From: Pseudomonas laurentiana
Lineage (GTDB): Bacteria; Pseudomonadota; Gammaproteobacteria; Pseudomonadales; Pseudomonadaceae
Length of the DNA: 64,000 bases
Direction of reading: 5' to 3'
Assembly: GCF_014648275.1 (NCBI RefSeq)
Contig: NZ_BMQU01000011.1
Span: 1 to 64,000, forward strand
Position numbers and translations under genes: made by a program. Of this stretch, positions 42,047 to 51,920 are shown piece after piece. The notes below the pieces were generated by a model. The model did not search any database and was not told the origin of the DNA. It saw only the letters and a list, made by a program, of their open reading frames with translations. How positions within the stretch are numbered: the stretch's first letter is position 1; every line of letters begins with the position of its first letter.

Positions 42047-43510
42047 CTAACCCCATGGTTCGCGGTGACGGGCCATGATGTGCCGGACCACGCTGTAGTC
42101 CTGCAGTGAGTCGCTGGACAAGTCCTTGCCGTAACCGGAGCGCTTGAGGCCGCCGTGAGGCATTTCACTGACCAGCATGAAGTGGCTGTTGATCCAGGTG
42201 CAGCCATACTGCAGCCGTGCCGCGACGTGCAGGGCTTTATCCAGGTTCTGTGTCCATACCGAGGAGGCCAGGCCGTATTCGGAGTCGTTGGCCCAGTCCA
42301 CGGCCTGGGACAGCTCGTCGAAACGGGTGACGGTCACCACCGGACCAAAAACTTCACGCTGGACAATTTCGTCGGTTTGCTTGCAGCCGGCCAGCAGGGT
42401 CGGTTGGTAATAGAAGCCTGGCCCGGAATGCACCGCAGCACCGGTGACTCGTTCGATATGGGGCTGGCTCAGGGCGCGCTCGACGAAGCTCGCTACCCGG
42501 TCGCGCTGGCGGGTAGTGATCAGTGGACCGATCTCGTTGTCTGCATCGCGCTTGCCCGCAAAGCGGACACTGGACACGGCGCTGCCGAGTTCGGCGACGA
42601 GCCGATCATGGATTCCGGCTTGCGCATAGATGCGACAGGCTGCGGTGCAGTCCTGGCCTGCGTTGTAGTAGCCGTAAGTGCGGACACCCTCGACGACAGC
42701 CTTGAGGTCGGCATCGTTGCAGACGATCACCGGCGCCTTGCCGCCCAGTTCCAGGTGTGTGCGTTTCAGTGTCTTGGCGGCGCTCTGGAGGATTTTCTGG
42801 CCGGTGACGATATCGCCAGTCAACGACACCATGCGTACTGCCGGGTGGCTGACCAAGTGGCTGCCAACCCCTTCGCCGCCACCACAGACAATGTTCAGCA
42901 CCCCACGCGGCAGCCGCTCGGCCAAGGCCGGCGCCAGTGCCAGAATCGACAAGGGGGTGTGCTCGGAGGGTTTGAACACCAGGGTGTTACCGGCCGCCAG
43001 CGCAGGCGCGATCTTCCAGGCGGCCATCATGATCGGGTAGTTCCACGGTGCAATGGAGGCGACCACGCCCAGAGGGTCGCGGCGCACCATGCTGGTATAG
43101 CCGGGCAGGTACTCACCGGCCAGTTGACCGGTCTGGCAGCGTACGGCCCCGGCAAAGAAACGAAACACATCAATGGCGGCCGTCAGGTCATCCTGGCGAG
43201 CCAAATACAGGGGTTTTCCGCAGTTCAAGGCTTCGAGGCGCGCCAGCAGGTCTGCCTGTGCTTCGATGGCATCAGCAATCGAGAGCAGGGCACTGGCACG
43301 TTGTTGTGGCGTTGTGCGGGCCCAGCCTGCAAAGGCACGTTGAGCGGCCTGAATGGCGTGTTCGACCTGTTCGGTACTGGCGTCGGCAACCCGGGTCAGC
43401 ACCTCGCCGGTGGCAGGGTTGATGATGGCTTCTTCCCGGCCAAGGCCAGCCACCAGTTCGCCGTCAATCAGCAGATGAGTGAGCAGTTGAGTCGGGTGCG
43501 TGCCAGCCAT
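42047..43510 (-). CDS. Aldehyde dehydrogenase, second gamma-aminobutyraldehyde dehydrogenase-like
   Basis: The 487-residue ALDH has catalytic Cys288 ([10 protein letters not shown]), Glu254 (LELGGKAP) and the [23 protein letters not shown] segment. It is alike along its whole length to the ALDH at the far end of this cluster, including the [12 protein letters not shown] stretch, so the two are paralogues in one locus. It sits between the LysR gene and the importer operon, on the same strand, with an 89-base spacer before the binding-protein gene. Confidence 0.9.
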   Translation of the reverse strand: MAGTHPTQLLTHLLIDGELVAGLGREEAIINPATGEVLTRVADASTEQVEHAIQAAQRAFAGWARTTPQQRASALLSIADAIEAQADLLARLEALNCGKPLYLARQDDLTAAIDVFRFFAGAVRCQTGQLAGEYLPGYTSMVRRDPLGVVASIAPWNYPIMMAAWKIAPALAAGNTLVFKPSEHTPLSILALAPALAERLPRGVLNIVCGGGEGVGSHLVSHPAVRMVSLTGDIVTGQKILQSAAKTLKRTHLELGGKAPVIVCNDADLKAVVEGVRTYGYYNAGQDCTAACRIYAQAGIHDRLVAELGSAVSSVRFAGKRDADNEIGPLITTRQRDRVASFVERALSQPHIERVTGAAVHSGPGFYYQPTLLAGCKQTDEIVQREVFGPVVTVTRFDELSQAVDWANDSEYGLASSVWTQNLDKALHVAARLQYGCTWINSHFMLVSEMPHGGLKRSGYGKDLSSDSLQDYSVVRHIMARHREPWG

Positions 43511-43641
43511 GTTGCGAGTTCTCTTTTTCTAGCGATGCCAAGTGCTCCTCAGGGAAGCCATGGTTCTTTGTGCTCGTCGAGAGAGAGACTAGTGGCCATG
43601 AGCTAGGTCGACAAATTCTAAATACTGAAGGCTGCGTTCGA

Positions 43642-44553
43642 TTAAATAGATGGCTTGCGTCCGGAGGGTTGTTCGCGTGCCACGGTGAGGAAGGGGTCGA
43701 CCAGGGCTGGCCTTGCCGTACCTCGGCGCCACGCCAGTCCAACGTCAAGGGTCTGGTTGAGGTCGGCCAAGGGGCGGGCCTCGATAATGTCGCCCTCCAG
43801 TGACCAAGGGCGATAGGTCATGTCTGGCTGTATCGAAACCCCCAGGCCTGCGGCCACCAGGCTACGTACCGCTTCGGTGGACGCCGTGCGAAGACTGATG
43901 TTGGCCTGCAGGCCGGCACCTGCCCAGATACGCTGGGCATTACGTTCCATTTCATCGACGTTGAGCTGGATCAGTGGTTCGCAGGCGACGTCGGCCAGGC
44001 TGATGCTGTCGTGCTCGAGCAGGGGGTGACGTGCCGGTAACCAGAGCCTGTGAGGCGAGTGAGTGAGGACTTCAGTCTGCAACGCCAGGCGGTCTTCGAG
44101 GTTGGACAGGATCAATACTCCGACATCAATTTCACCGCTGACCAGCAGGTGCTCGATGTAGGGACGCTCGTCCTCGGTGACTCGGATATCGACATTCGGA
44201 TAGGCCCGCTGGAAGCGCGTCAGCAGGTCGGCCAGGTAGTAGCCGGCGACCAGGCTGGTTACGCCAATGGTCAGTTGCCCGGCAACCTGATCGGTACTTT
44301 GCTGCAGGCTGCGCTTGGCATTGTCGACAGTGGCGAGGATCAAGTGGGCCTGGCGCAGGAACTGATGCCCCTGGTGGGTCAGCGTCATCCCTTTGGCATG
44401 TCGATTGAACAGGCTGACCCCAATGTCCTGCTCCAACTGCTGGATCGCCAGTGTCAGGGTCGATTGAGAAATGAACGCGGTTTGAGCCGCGGCGGAAATG
44501 GACCCGGTTTCAGCAACAGCGATGAAATGGCGGATCTGGCGCAAGGTCATCAT
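43642..44553 (-). CDS. LysR-family transcriptional regulator
   Basis: The 303-residue protein has an N-terminal winged HTH (LRQIRHFIAVAETGSISAAAQ, then QSTLTLAIQQLE) and a LysR effector-binding domain. It is the first gene of the run on this strand, 131 bases upstream of an aldehyde dehydrogenase gene, and the likely regulator of the uptake and oxidation cluster. Two adjacent ATG codons (44553, 44550) are possible starts. Confidence 0.92.
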   Translation of the reverse strand: MMTLRQIRHFIAVAETGSISAAAQTAFISQSTLTLAIQQLEQDIGVSLFNRHAKGMTLTHQGHQFLRQAHLILATVDNAKRSLQQSTDQVAGQLTIGVTSLVAGYYLADLLTRFQRAYPNVDIRVTEDERPYIEHLLVSGEIDVGVLILSNLEDRLALQTEVLTHSPHRLWLPARHPLLEHDSISLADVACEPLIQLNVDEMERNAQRIWAGAGLQANISLRTASTEAVRSLVAAGLGVSIQPDMTYRPWSLEGDIIEARPLADLNQTLDVGLAWRRGTARPALVDPFLTVAREQPSGRKPSI

Positions 44554-44719
44554 GGTGTGGGCTTTTATGAGTTTTTTGTGGGTGCTTTGAGTCTATATCG
44601 TTTTTATCAATGGGAAGGTGTTGTCGCGGGAGCAACATCTGGAAGCAAATACGTCCCTGTGCGGGGAAGCCCATCGGCTTAATCTGGATGGCAGTTTTTT
44701 ACCCCCGTGGAGGTTGTAA

Positions 44720-45403
44720 ATGGATACCCGTGGCTTGCTTGATCAACTCCTCAAGTCCGGCAAGGACCTGTTGCAGAACCAGGCTGGTAATGCCGCTGCC
44801 GGAAAGGCCGCGAAGGGCGGTGGGCTGGGCAGCTTGCTTTCGGGGGCCGGGGGTGGGGCGCTGGCGGCCGGTGCCATGGGTTTGCTACTGGGTAACAAGA
44901 AGGCTCGCAAGTATGGTGGCAAGGCCCTGACCTATGGCGGTTTGGCTGCATTGGGCGTGCTGGCCTATAAAGCCTATGGTAACTGGCAGGCCAGCCAGGC
45001 GTCGGCGCCGCAGGGCGAGCCGCAGACCCTGGACCGTTTGCCCCCTGTACAGGTTGAGCAGCACAGTCAGGCCATTCTCAAGGCGTTGGTGGCGGCGGCC
45101 AAGGCCGATGGGCATGTCGACGAACGCGAACGCGCATTGATCGAGGGCGAGTTCGTCAAACTGACGTCCGATCAGGAGCTGCAGCACTGGTTGCATGCCG
45201 AGCTGAACAAGCCCCTTGATCCGGCCGATGTCGCGCGTTCAGCCAGTACCCCGGAAATGGCTGCTGAAATGTACATTGCCAGTGTCATGCTGGTGGATGA
45301 GGCGCATTTCATGGAGCGTGCCTATCTGGATGAGTTGGCCAGGCAATTACGCCTGGACCCGGCATTGAAACAGGCATTGGAGGCACAGGTTCGCCAGGCC
45401 TGA
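44720..45403 (+). CDS. DUF533 / TerB-like protein (YebE-like)
   Basis: The 227-residue protein has a Gly/Ala-rich N-terminal half with a hydrophobic stretch (LLSGAGGGALAAGAMGLLLG, then a second at YGGLAALGVLAYKAYGNW). The C-terminal helical domain (about residues 115-225; VAAAKADGHVDERERALIEGE, with acidic residues) resembles the TerB fold. The family is conserved in gammaproteobacteria as inner-membrane YebE; the function is not established. A GGAGG ribosome site lies before the ATG. It precedes the wsp operon but is 135 bases away. Confidence 0.85.
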   Translation: MDTRGLLDQLLKSGKDLLQNQAGNAAAGKAAKGGGLGSLLSGAGGGALAAGAMGLLLGNKKARKYGGKALTYGGLAALGVLAYKAYGNWQASQASAPQGEPQTLDRLPPVQVEQHSQAILKALVAAAKADGHVDERERALIEGEFVKLTSDQELQHWLHAELNKPLDPADVARSASTPEMAAEMYIASVMLVDEAHFMERAYLDELARQLRLDPALKQALEAQVRQA

Positions 45404-45482
45404 AGTCAAAAATATGGGCTAATTGCCATTATTTATGGTTTTCAGCGCATTCCATGCGCTATGTCAGCCGCAAAGCGACGAG

Positions 45483-45502
45483 GGGCGGGCTATAATCCGC
45501 CC
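45483..45502 (+). promoter_or_regulatory. Candidate wspA promoter within an inverted repeat
   Basis: A perfect TATAAT (45491-45496) is enclosed by GGGCGG (45483-45488) and CCGCCC (45497-45502), and ATTTTTCC follows. It could be the -10 box of wspA (no good -35 is visible) or a weak terminator of the DUF533 gene, or both. Confidence 0.45.
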
Positions 45503-45538
45503 ATTTTTCCGCTCGCGTAGAACACTTGAGGGCTGACT

Positions 45539-47161
45539 GTGAAGAATTGGACGCTGCGCCAACGGATCCTGGCGAGTTTCGCCGTGATTATCGCCATCAT
45601 GTCGCTGATGGTGGTTGCTGCCTATTCACGCTTGGTCACGATCGAGTCTGGTGAGGAGGATGTGCGTACCAATAGCATTCCCGGTATCTATTACAGCTCA
45701 ATGATTCGAAGCGCCTGGGTCGATAGCTATGTGACGACCCAGCAGTTGGTTGGATTGAGCGCAAACCGTGAATTGAGCAGTGCTGACATGGCGCTTTACA
45801 AGAGCTTCGATGAGCGCGTGAAGCAACAAATGGCCAATTACCAGACGACCATCAAGGACGCCGAGGACAAGGCCAGCTTTGAGGCATTCATGGGCCTTGA
45901 GCAAGTGTATCGACAGGCACTGGACAAGGTGCTTGAAGCTTACCGCAGTAAAAACTACCCGGAAGCCCAGCGGCTATTGGAGCAAGAGCTGACGCCTGCC
46001 TGGATGAATGGTCGGACAAGCCTGAGCGCCTTGATCGATAACAACCGTCACATGGCCGAAGATGCGACCTCGTCGATCGTCAATGCTGTGGCAAGCGCCA
46101 AGATCAGCATGATCATCTCGTTGTTGATGGCGATTGTGGCTGCCATCGTCTGCGGTCTGGTACTGATGCGTGCGATCAGTACGCCGATGCAACTGATTGT
46201 TCGGGCTTTGGATATGTTGCGCACTGGTGACCTCAGTGTGCGGCTGAACCTGCACCGCAAGGATGAGTTCGGCGCAGTGGAAACCGGTTTCAACGACATG
46301 ATGGGTGAGCTGACCAATCTGGTTTCCCAGGCGCAACGTTCTTCGGTGCAGGTGACCACCTCGGTCACTGAAATTGCCGCCACCTCCAAGCAGCAGCAGG
46401 CAACCGCTACGGAAACCGCAGCGACCACCACTGAAATTGGTGCTACCTCACGGGAAATCGCAGCAACCTCGCGTGATCTGGTTCGGACCATGACCGAGGT
46501 GAGCAGCGCGGCTGACCAAGCCTCCGTTCTGGCGGGTTCTGGGCAACAGGGCCTGGCCCGTATGGAAGAGACCATGCATCAGGTCATGGGCGCTGCCGAT
46601 CTGGTGAACAACAAGCTGTCGATCCTCAATGAGAAGGCCAGCAATATCAATCAGGTGGTCGTGACCATCGTCAAAGTGGCCGACCAGACCAACCTGCTGT
46701 CGCTCAATGCGGCGATCGAAGCCGAGAAGGCTGGTGAGTATGGCCGGGGCTTTTCGGTGGTGGCTACGGAGGTCCGCCGCCTGGCAGATCAGACCGCCGT
46801 GGCAACTTACGATATCGAGCAGATGGTGCGGGAAATCCAGTCGGCGGTTTCGGCGGGCGTCATGGGCATGGACAAATTCTCCGAGGAAGTGCGCCGCGGC
46901 ATGTTCGAAGTGCAGCAGGTAGGCGAGCAACTCACTCAGATCATTCAGCAGGTTCAAGCCCTTGCACCGCGTGTATTGATGGTCAATGAAGGCATGCAGG
47001 CCCAGGCCACCGGCGCCGAGCAGATCAATCATGCGTTGGTTCAGTTGGGTGATGCCAGCAGCCAGACGGTGGAGTCGCTGCGCCAGGCCAGTTTTGCCAT
47101 TGATGAACTGAGTCTGGTCGCGAGCGGACTGCGTGGCGGCGTTTCACGGTTCAAAGTCTGA
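45539..47161 (+). CDS. wspA: Surface-sensing methyl-accepting chemotaxis protein WspA
   Basis: WspA is the receptor of the Wsp system, which raises c-di-GMP on surface contact. The 540-residue protein has TM1 (about 11-28), a four-helix periplasmic domain, TM2 (about 190-212), HAMP and a long signalling coiled coil. The hairpin tip is [21 protein letters not shown] (near 390-410). The GTG start at 45539 has GAGGG six bases upstream; no ATG gives a full TM1. It heads the seven-gene wspABCDEFR operon. Confidence 0.96.
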   Translation: MKNWTLRQRILASFAVIIAIMSLMVVAAYSRLVTIESGEEDVRTNSIPGIYYSSMIRSAWVDSYVTTQQLVGLSANRELSSADMALYKSFDERVKQQMANYQTTIKDAEDKASFEAFMGLEQVYRQALDKVLEAYRSKNYPEAQRLLEQELTPAWMNGRTSLSALIDNNRHMAEDATSSIVNAVASAKISMIISLLMAIVAAIVCGLVLMRAISTPMQLIVRALDMLRTGDLSVRLNLHRKDEFGAVETGFNDMMGELTNLVSQAQRSSVQVTTSVTEIAATSKQQQATATETAATTTEIGATSREIAATSRDLVRTMTEVSSAADQASVLAGSGQQGLARMEETMHQVMGAADLVNNKLSILNEKASNINQVVVTIVKVADQTNLLSLNAAIEAEKAGEYGRGFSVVATEVRRLADQTAVATYDIEQMVREIQSAVSAGVMGMDKFSEEVRRGMFEVQQVGEQLTQIIQQVQALAPRVLMVNEGMQAQATGAEQINHALVQLGDASSQTVESLRQASFAIDELSLVASGLRGGVSRFKV

Positions 47162-47168
47162 CACGCCA

Positions 47169-47696
47169 ATGAACGACCTTCCGCCACACAGCAGCATGGA
47201 TGCGGCCAACAAGGGCAAACTTTTTCTCTTGTTTCGCATTGGCGATCAGCGCTTTGCCCTCGACACTCATGACGTGGTTGAGGTGTTGCCACGTTTGCCA
47301 CTCAAGCCTATTGCGCAGGCACCACAGTGGGTCGCCGGGGTGCTGGCCCATCGTGGCGATCTGGTTCCGGTGATTGATGTTGGCGCGCTGAGCTTCGGCC
47401 AACCTGCCGCGACGCGTACCAGTACCCGGCTGGTGTTGGTGCATTACCGTGTCGACCCCGAGCGGCCAGATCTGTTGTTGGGGCTGATTCTGGAGCAGGC
47501 CAGTAACACCTTGCGTTGCGCCCCTGAAGAATTCCTCCCTTATGGCCTGGATAACACTGAGGCGCCTTACCTGGGGCCTGTGCGCGAGGATGCGCAGGGC
47601 TTGCTGCAATGGATCGGGGTTCAGGCGTTGTTGAGCGATGAAGTTCGGCAGTTGCTGTTCCCGGTGGCAGCCGATTCGGGCGGGGAGCTGGCATGA
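47169..47696 (+). CDS. wspB: CheW-like coupling protein WspB
   Basis: The 175-residue CheW-domain protein (FRIGDQRFALDTHDVVEVLP, then GVLAHRGDLVPVIDV) links WspA to the WspE kinase. The ATG at 47169 is 7 bases after the wspA stop. Its stop overlaps the wspC start (ATGA). Confidence 0.93.
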   Translation: MNDLPPHSSMDAANKGKLFLLFRIGDQRFALDTHDVVEVLPRLPLKPIAQAPQWVAGVLAHRGDLVPVIDVGALSFGQPAATRTSTRLVLVHYRVDPERPDLLLGLILEQASNTLRCAPEEFLPYGLDNTEAPYLGPVREDAQGLLQWIGVQALLSDEVRQLLFPVAADSGGELA

Positions 47697-48943
47697 GCAG
47701 CGAGCAACGGTTCTTCCGCTTTCTCCAGGAGCGTATTGGCCTGGATGTCGCCTCGGTAGGGGCGCCAATGGTCGAGCGCGCGTTGCATCAGCGTTGTGCT
47801 GCCGTTTCGGCGCGTGATCTGGACGACTATTGGCTGCAAATGCAGCAGTCGAGCCAGGAACAACAGGCGCTGATCGAGGCGGTGATCGTTCCGGAAACCT
47901 GGTTCTTTCGCTACCCGGAATCGTTTGCCGCGTTGGTCAGCCTGGCGCTCAAGCGATTGGCCGTGCTGGCGGGTAGCCGACCGCTGCGAATTCTCAGTTT
48001 GCCGTGTTCTACCGGCGAGGAACCGTACTCCATCGCCATGGCATTGCTGGATGCCGGTGTCTCTGGGGCGGCGTTTCGTGTTGATGGCATCGACATCAGT
48101 AGCGGCTCTATTGCCAGGGCCAAGCATGCGGTTTATGGCCGAAATTCGTTTCGTGGCCTGCAGCAGGCGTTTCGTCAGGTGCATTTCAGTGAGTGCGCCG
48201 AAGGGCAGCGACTGGACGAGCGCGTGCGCCAGCAGGTCAATTTGCAGGTTGGTAACGTGCTGGACCCCATGCTGCGCACGCGTGAAGGCGCCTACGACTT
48301 CGTTTTCTGCCGTAATTTGTTGATCTACTTTGATGTGCCCACGCAGCAACGGGTTTTTGAAGTGCTGAAAAGCCTGACCCATGACGAGGGTGTGTTGTTT
48401 ATCGGACCCGCCGAGGGCAGCCTGCTGGCGCGCCTGGGGATGCGCCCCTTGGGTATTCCTCAATCATTTGCCTATGTCCGTCAGGAGCCAGTGGAAGCGC
48501 CAGTCAGCAAACCTGTGGTGGTGTTGAAACCGATACCCCCGGTTGCGCCGCGTCCGGTGCAGGAGCCTGTGCGGCGGCCTTTTACGGCGTTTCAGTCCAA
48601 GCCACAGCCCTCTGCCAATACTGGAACTGCTGCGCAACTGCTGGAGCAGATTGCCCAGTTGGCCAACAGTGGCAGCAGTGTGCAGGCGCGTGCCGCGTGT
48701 GAGCGTTACTTGCGCGAGCATGAGCCTTGCGCTCAGGTGTTCTATTGGCTGGGTCTGCTTGGCGATACTGCGGGCGATAGCGCCGACGCCGTACGGCACT
48801 ACCGTAAGGCGCTTTATCTGGAGCCGCAGCACCCTGAAGCGCTGGCTCACCTGGCGGCGTTGTTGGCCTCCCAAGGTGATCTTGTCGGTGCGCGTCGGTT
48901 ACAGGCACGAGCGGTGAGGTTGGAACGGGAGCCTGAACGATGA
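47693..48943 (+). CDS. wspC: CheR-type methyltransferase with TPR tail, WspC
   Basis: WspC methylates WspA glutamates using S-adenosylmethionine. The 416-residue protein has the CheR N-terminal helical domain, the Rossmann methyltransferase core (ILSLPCSTGEEPYSIAM, then FCRNLLIYFD), a Pro-rich linker (about 265-300), and C-terminal TPR-like repeats (YWLGLLGDTAGDSADAVRHY onward). That layout is characteristic of WspC. It overlaps both neighbours by four bases. Confidence 0.95.
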   Translation: MSSEQRFFRFLQERIGLDVASVGAPMVERALHQRCAAVSARDLDDYWLQMQQSSQEQQALIEAVIVPETWFFRYPESFAALVSLALKRLAVLAGSRPLRILSLPCSTGEEPYSIAMALLDAGVSGAAFRVDGIDISSGSIARAKHAVYGRNSFRGLQQAFRQVHFSECAEGQRLDERVRQQVNLQVGNVLDPMLRTREGAYDFVFCRNLLIYFDVPTQQRVFEVLKSLTHDEGVLFIGPAEGSLLARLGMRPLGIPQSFAYVRQEPVEAPVSKPVVVLKPIPPVAPRPVQEPVRRPFTAFQSKPQPSANTGTAAQLLEQIAQLANSGSSVQARAACERYLREHEPCAQVFYWLGLLGDTAGDSADAVRHYRKALYLEPQHPEALAHLAALLASQGDLVGARRLQARAVRLEREPER

Positions 48944-49608
48944 GCCAGGGTAACGCATGGGATGTGATTGCCAGCGACCAGCCAAGTATCGACGATTGTT
49001 GGAATCGCATAGGTGTTCATGGCGACAAGCAGTGTTCGCTGCTGGCCGAACATGTTCATTGCCGTAATTGCGCGGTTTATGCGGATGCTGCAACGCTTTT
49101 GCTTGACCGTTATGCCCTTTCCCAGGAAATGCATCGGCAGGCGGAGGTTGTCCAGAACAGTGGCCCGACGCGTTCCTTGCTGCTGTTTCGACTGGGTGAT
49201 GAGTGGCTGGCCTTGGCATCGCGCTGCCTGGTCGAGGTCGCCCCGCTGCAATCAGTACATTCCCTGCCGCACCAGCGTTCCCGGGTATTGCAAGGTGTTG
49301 CCAATGTGCGAGGTGCATTGGTGCCATGTCTGTCGTTGGGCCATTTGCTTGGGCTTGAAGGCGAGACGCCGGCTTCTACTTCATCGCGTGTGGTGCCACG
49401 TATGTTGATCCTCGCGGCTGAAGGCGGCTCCGTCGTGGCGCCGGTCGATGAGGTAGAGGGCATTCACGCGCTTGAGCTGTCCCGGTTGACTGAGGGCAGC
49501 TCGGCCGAGGAACGCTTTACCGAGGCCGTTCTGCAATGGCGTGGGCGGACGGTGCGGGTATTGGATGAAAAACAATTGCTGTCTGCTGTGAGCCGGAGCC
49601 TCTCATGA
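48940..49608 (+). CDS. wspD: CheW-like coupling protein WspD with N-terminal cysteine motif
   Basis: The 222-residue protein is a second CheW coupler. The CheW domain begins near residue 66 (LLFRLGDEWLALASRCLVEV). Ahead of it is an N-terminal segment with Cys20, Cys32, Cys41 and Cys44 and His40 in a CWNRIGVHGDKQC ... HCRNCAVY arrangement that looks like a metal- or redox-responsive motif. WspB lacks this segment. Overlaps of four bases join it to wspC and wspE. Confidence 0.94.
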   Translation: MSQGNAWDVIASDQPSIDDCWNRIGVHGDKQCSLLAEHVHCRNCAVYADAATLLLDRYALSQEMHRQAEVVQNSGPTRSLLLFRLGDEWLALASRCLVEVAPLQSVHSLPHQRSRVLQGVANVRGALVPCLSLGHLLGLEGETPASTSSRVVPRMLILAAEGGSVVAPVDEVEGIHALELSRLTEGSSAEERFTEAVLQWRGRTVRVLDEKQLLSAVSRSLS

Positions 49609-51920
49609 CCCCAGAGCAAATGCGTGATGCGTCGTTGCTCGAACTGTTCAGCCTTGAGGCTGAAGCGCAGACCCAGGTGCTCAGTGCCGGGTTGCTGGCA
49701 CTGGAGCGTAATCCCCGGCAGGCGGATCAACTGGAAGCCTGCATGCGTGCGGCGCACTCGCTCAAGGGTGCTGCGCGCATCGTTGGGGTCGATGCCGGTG
49801 TCAGTGTTGCCCATGTCATGGAGGATTGCCTGGTCGGTGCTCAGGAAGGGCGCTTGTTTCTGCGCCCGAAGCATATCGACGCCTTGCTGCAGGGTACTGA
49901 CCTGTTGATGCGTATCGCCACGCCCGGCGATGTTTCGGTTGAGGCTGCGGTTCAGGCGTTTCTGGTGCAGATGGCGGTTCTGCTTGATCCGGCCACAGCC
50001 ACAGCTCCCGTGTCTTCTGAGCCCAGCGCCCCTGTTGTCAGCATACCGGCGCCGTTGCCGGTTGTGCCGCCGAGCCCGCCTGAACAGGTGCCCGAGGCAT
50101 TGATAGCACTGGAAGAGCCCGTTATTGCCGTGCCGGTCAGCACGCGGCGGAGCAAGCGCAGCAGTGAAGGCACGGAGCGCGTCTTGCGGGTAACGGCCGA
50201 GCGCCTGAACAGCTTGCTGGACCTCTCCAGCAAGTCGTTGGTCGAGACTCAGCGGCTCAAGCCCTACCTGGCCACACTACAGCGCCTCAAGCGCATGCAG
50301 AGTCAGAGTATTCGAGCCCTTGATGGCCTGAAGCATCAGTTGGAAGCCAGCGGTCAGAGCCCTGAAGTGCAAGAAGCGCTGACGTTGGCTCAACGCCTGC
50401 TGGGTGAAACTCAGCAGATTCTCCTGCAACAGGCAACCGACCTCGACGAATTTGGCTGGCAGGCCAGCCAGCGTGCACAGCTGCTTTACGATACGGCGTT
50501 GGCTTGCCGCATGCGTCCTTTCGCCGACGTGCTGACGGGGCAGAGCCGCATGGTGCGTGATCTCGGGCGCTCGCTGAACAAGCAGGTGCGGTTAGAGATC
50601 GAAGGCGAAAAGACACAGGTTGACCGCGATGTCCTCGAGCGGCTCGAGGCGCCACTGACGCACCTGTTGCGCAACGCCGTTGACCACGGTATCGAAACGC
50701 CTGAGCAGCGCCTGTTGGCAGGTAAGCCGATGGAAGGCCGAATCCGTCTTCGTGCTTCGCATCAGGCGGGATTGTTGGTGCTGGAACTGCGTGACGATGG
50801 CGCCGGGGTGGACCTGGAGCACTTGCGTCATTCGATTGTCGAGCGGCAATTGTCCCCCGCGGAGACAGTGGCGCAGATGAGCGAATCCGAACTGCTGACC
50901 TTCCTCTTTCTACCGAGCTTCAGTTTGCGCGATACCGTCACTGAAATCTCTGGCCGTGGGGTGGGGCTTGATGCCGTGCAACACATGGTCCGCCAACTGC
51001 GCGGATCAATTGAGTTGACCCAGGTCAGCGGCCAGGGCAGTTGTTTCCATCTTGAGGTTCCACTGACCTTGTCCGTGGTGCGCAGCCTTGTGGTTGAAGT
51101 GGGAGGGGAGGCCTACGCCTTCCCCCTGGCCCACATCGAACGTACGCTGGAGTTGCCAACGGAGTCGGTCGTGCAGATCGACGGGCGTCAGCACTTCTGG
51201 CATGAGGGACGGCATATTGGCCTGGTTGCGGCCAGCCAGCTGCTTAATCGCCCAACCAGCCCTGCCGATGGGGAATGCATCAAGGTGGTGGTGATCCGTG
51301 AGCGTGAAACGCTCTATGGGGTTGCGGTCGAGCGTCTTGTCGGTGAGCGGGTTTTGGTGGTGATGCCGCTCGATGCCCGCTTGGGCAAGGTTCAGGACAT
51401 CTCCGCCGGTGCGTTGCTGGATGATGGATCGGTGGTACTGATCATTGATGTGGAGGACCTGCTGCGCTCGGTTGAAAAGCTGCTCAGTACCGGCAGCCTG
51501 GAGCGTATTGAGCGTGGTCGGGGGGTTGTCAGCAACAGCGTGCGCAAGCGCGTTCTGGTGGTCGATGACTCGCTGACCGTGCGTGAGCTACAGCGCAAGC
51601 TACTGAGCAATCAAGGCTATGAAGTTGCTGTGGCGGTGGATGGCATGGACGGCTGGAACGCGCTGCGCAGCGAGGACTTCGATTTGCTCATCACCGATAT
51701 CGACATGCCGCGCATGGACGGTATCGAGCTGGTTACCCTGCTGCGCCGTGACAATCGATTGCAGTCCCTGCCCGTGATGGTGGTGTCCTATAAGGACCGT
51801 GAAGAGGATCGCCGCCGTGGACTTGATGCTGGCGCCGACTACTATTTGGCAAAGGCCAGCTTTCACGATGATGCCTTGATCGATGCCGTGGTGGAACTGA
51901 TCGGGGGAGCACAGGGATGA
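49605..51920 (+). CDS. wspE: Hybrid CheA-type histidine kinase/response regulator WspE
   Basis: WspE autophosphorylates and passes phosphate to WspR and WspF. The 771-residue protein has an N-terminal HPt domain (His51 in AAHSLKGAARI), a Pro-rich linker, and a dimerisation helix pair. The HATPase domain (LLRNAVDHGIE, then GAGVDL and GRGVGLDAV), a CheW-like P5 domain and a C-terminal receiver with Asp698 (ITDIDMPRMDG) complete it. All kinase motifs are intact. Confidence 0.96.
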   Translation: MTPEQMRDASLLELFSLEAEAQTQVLSAGLLALERNPRQADQLEACMRAAHSLKGAARIVGVDAGVSVAHVMEDCLVGAQEGRLFLRPKHIDALLQGTDLLMRIATPGDVSVEAAVQAFLVQMAVLLDPATATAPVSSEPSAPVVSIPAPLPVVPPSPPEQVPEALIALEEPVIAVPVSTRRSKRSSEGTERVLRVTAERLNSLLDLSSKSLVETQRLKPYLATLQRLKRMQSQSIRALDGLKHQLEASGQSPEVQEALTLAQRLLGETQQILLQQATDLDEFGWQASQRAQLLYDTALACRMRPFADVLTGQSRMVRDLGRSLNKQVRLEIEGEKTQVDRDVLERLEAPLTHLLRNAVDHGIETPEQRLLAGKPMEGRIRLRASHQAGLLVLELRDDGAGVDLEHLRHSIVERQLSPAETVAQMSESELLTFLFLPSFSLRDTVTEISGRGVGLDAVQHMVRQLRGSIELTQVSGQGSCFHLEVPLTLSVVRSLVVEVGGEAYAFPLAHIERTLELPTESVVQIDGRQHFWHEGRHIGLVAASQLLNRPTSPADGECIKVVVIRERETLYGVAVERLVGERVLVVMPLDARLGKVQDISAGALLDDGSVVLIIDVEDLLRSVEKLLSTGSLERIERGRGVVSNSVRKRVLVVDDSLTVRELQRKLLSNQGYEVAVAVDGMDGWNALRSEDFDLLITDIDMPRMDGIELVTLLRRDNRLQSLPVMVVSYKDREEDRRRGLDAGADYYLAKASFHDDALIDAVVELIGGAQG

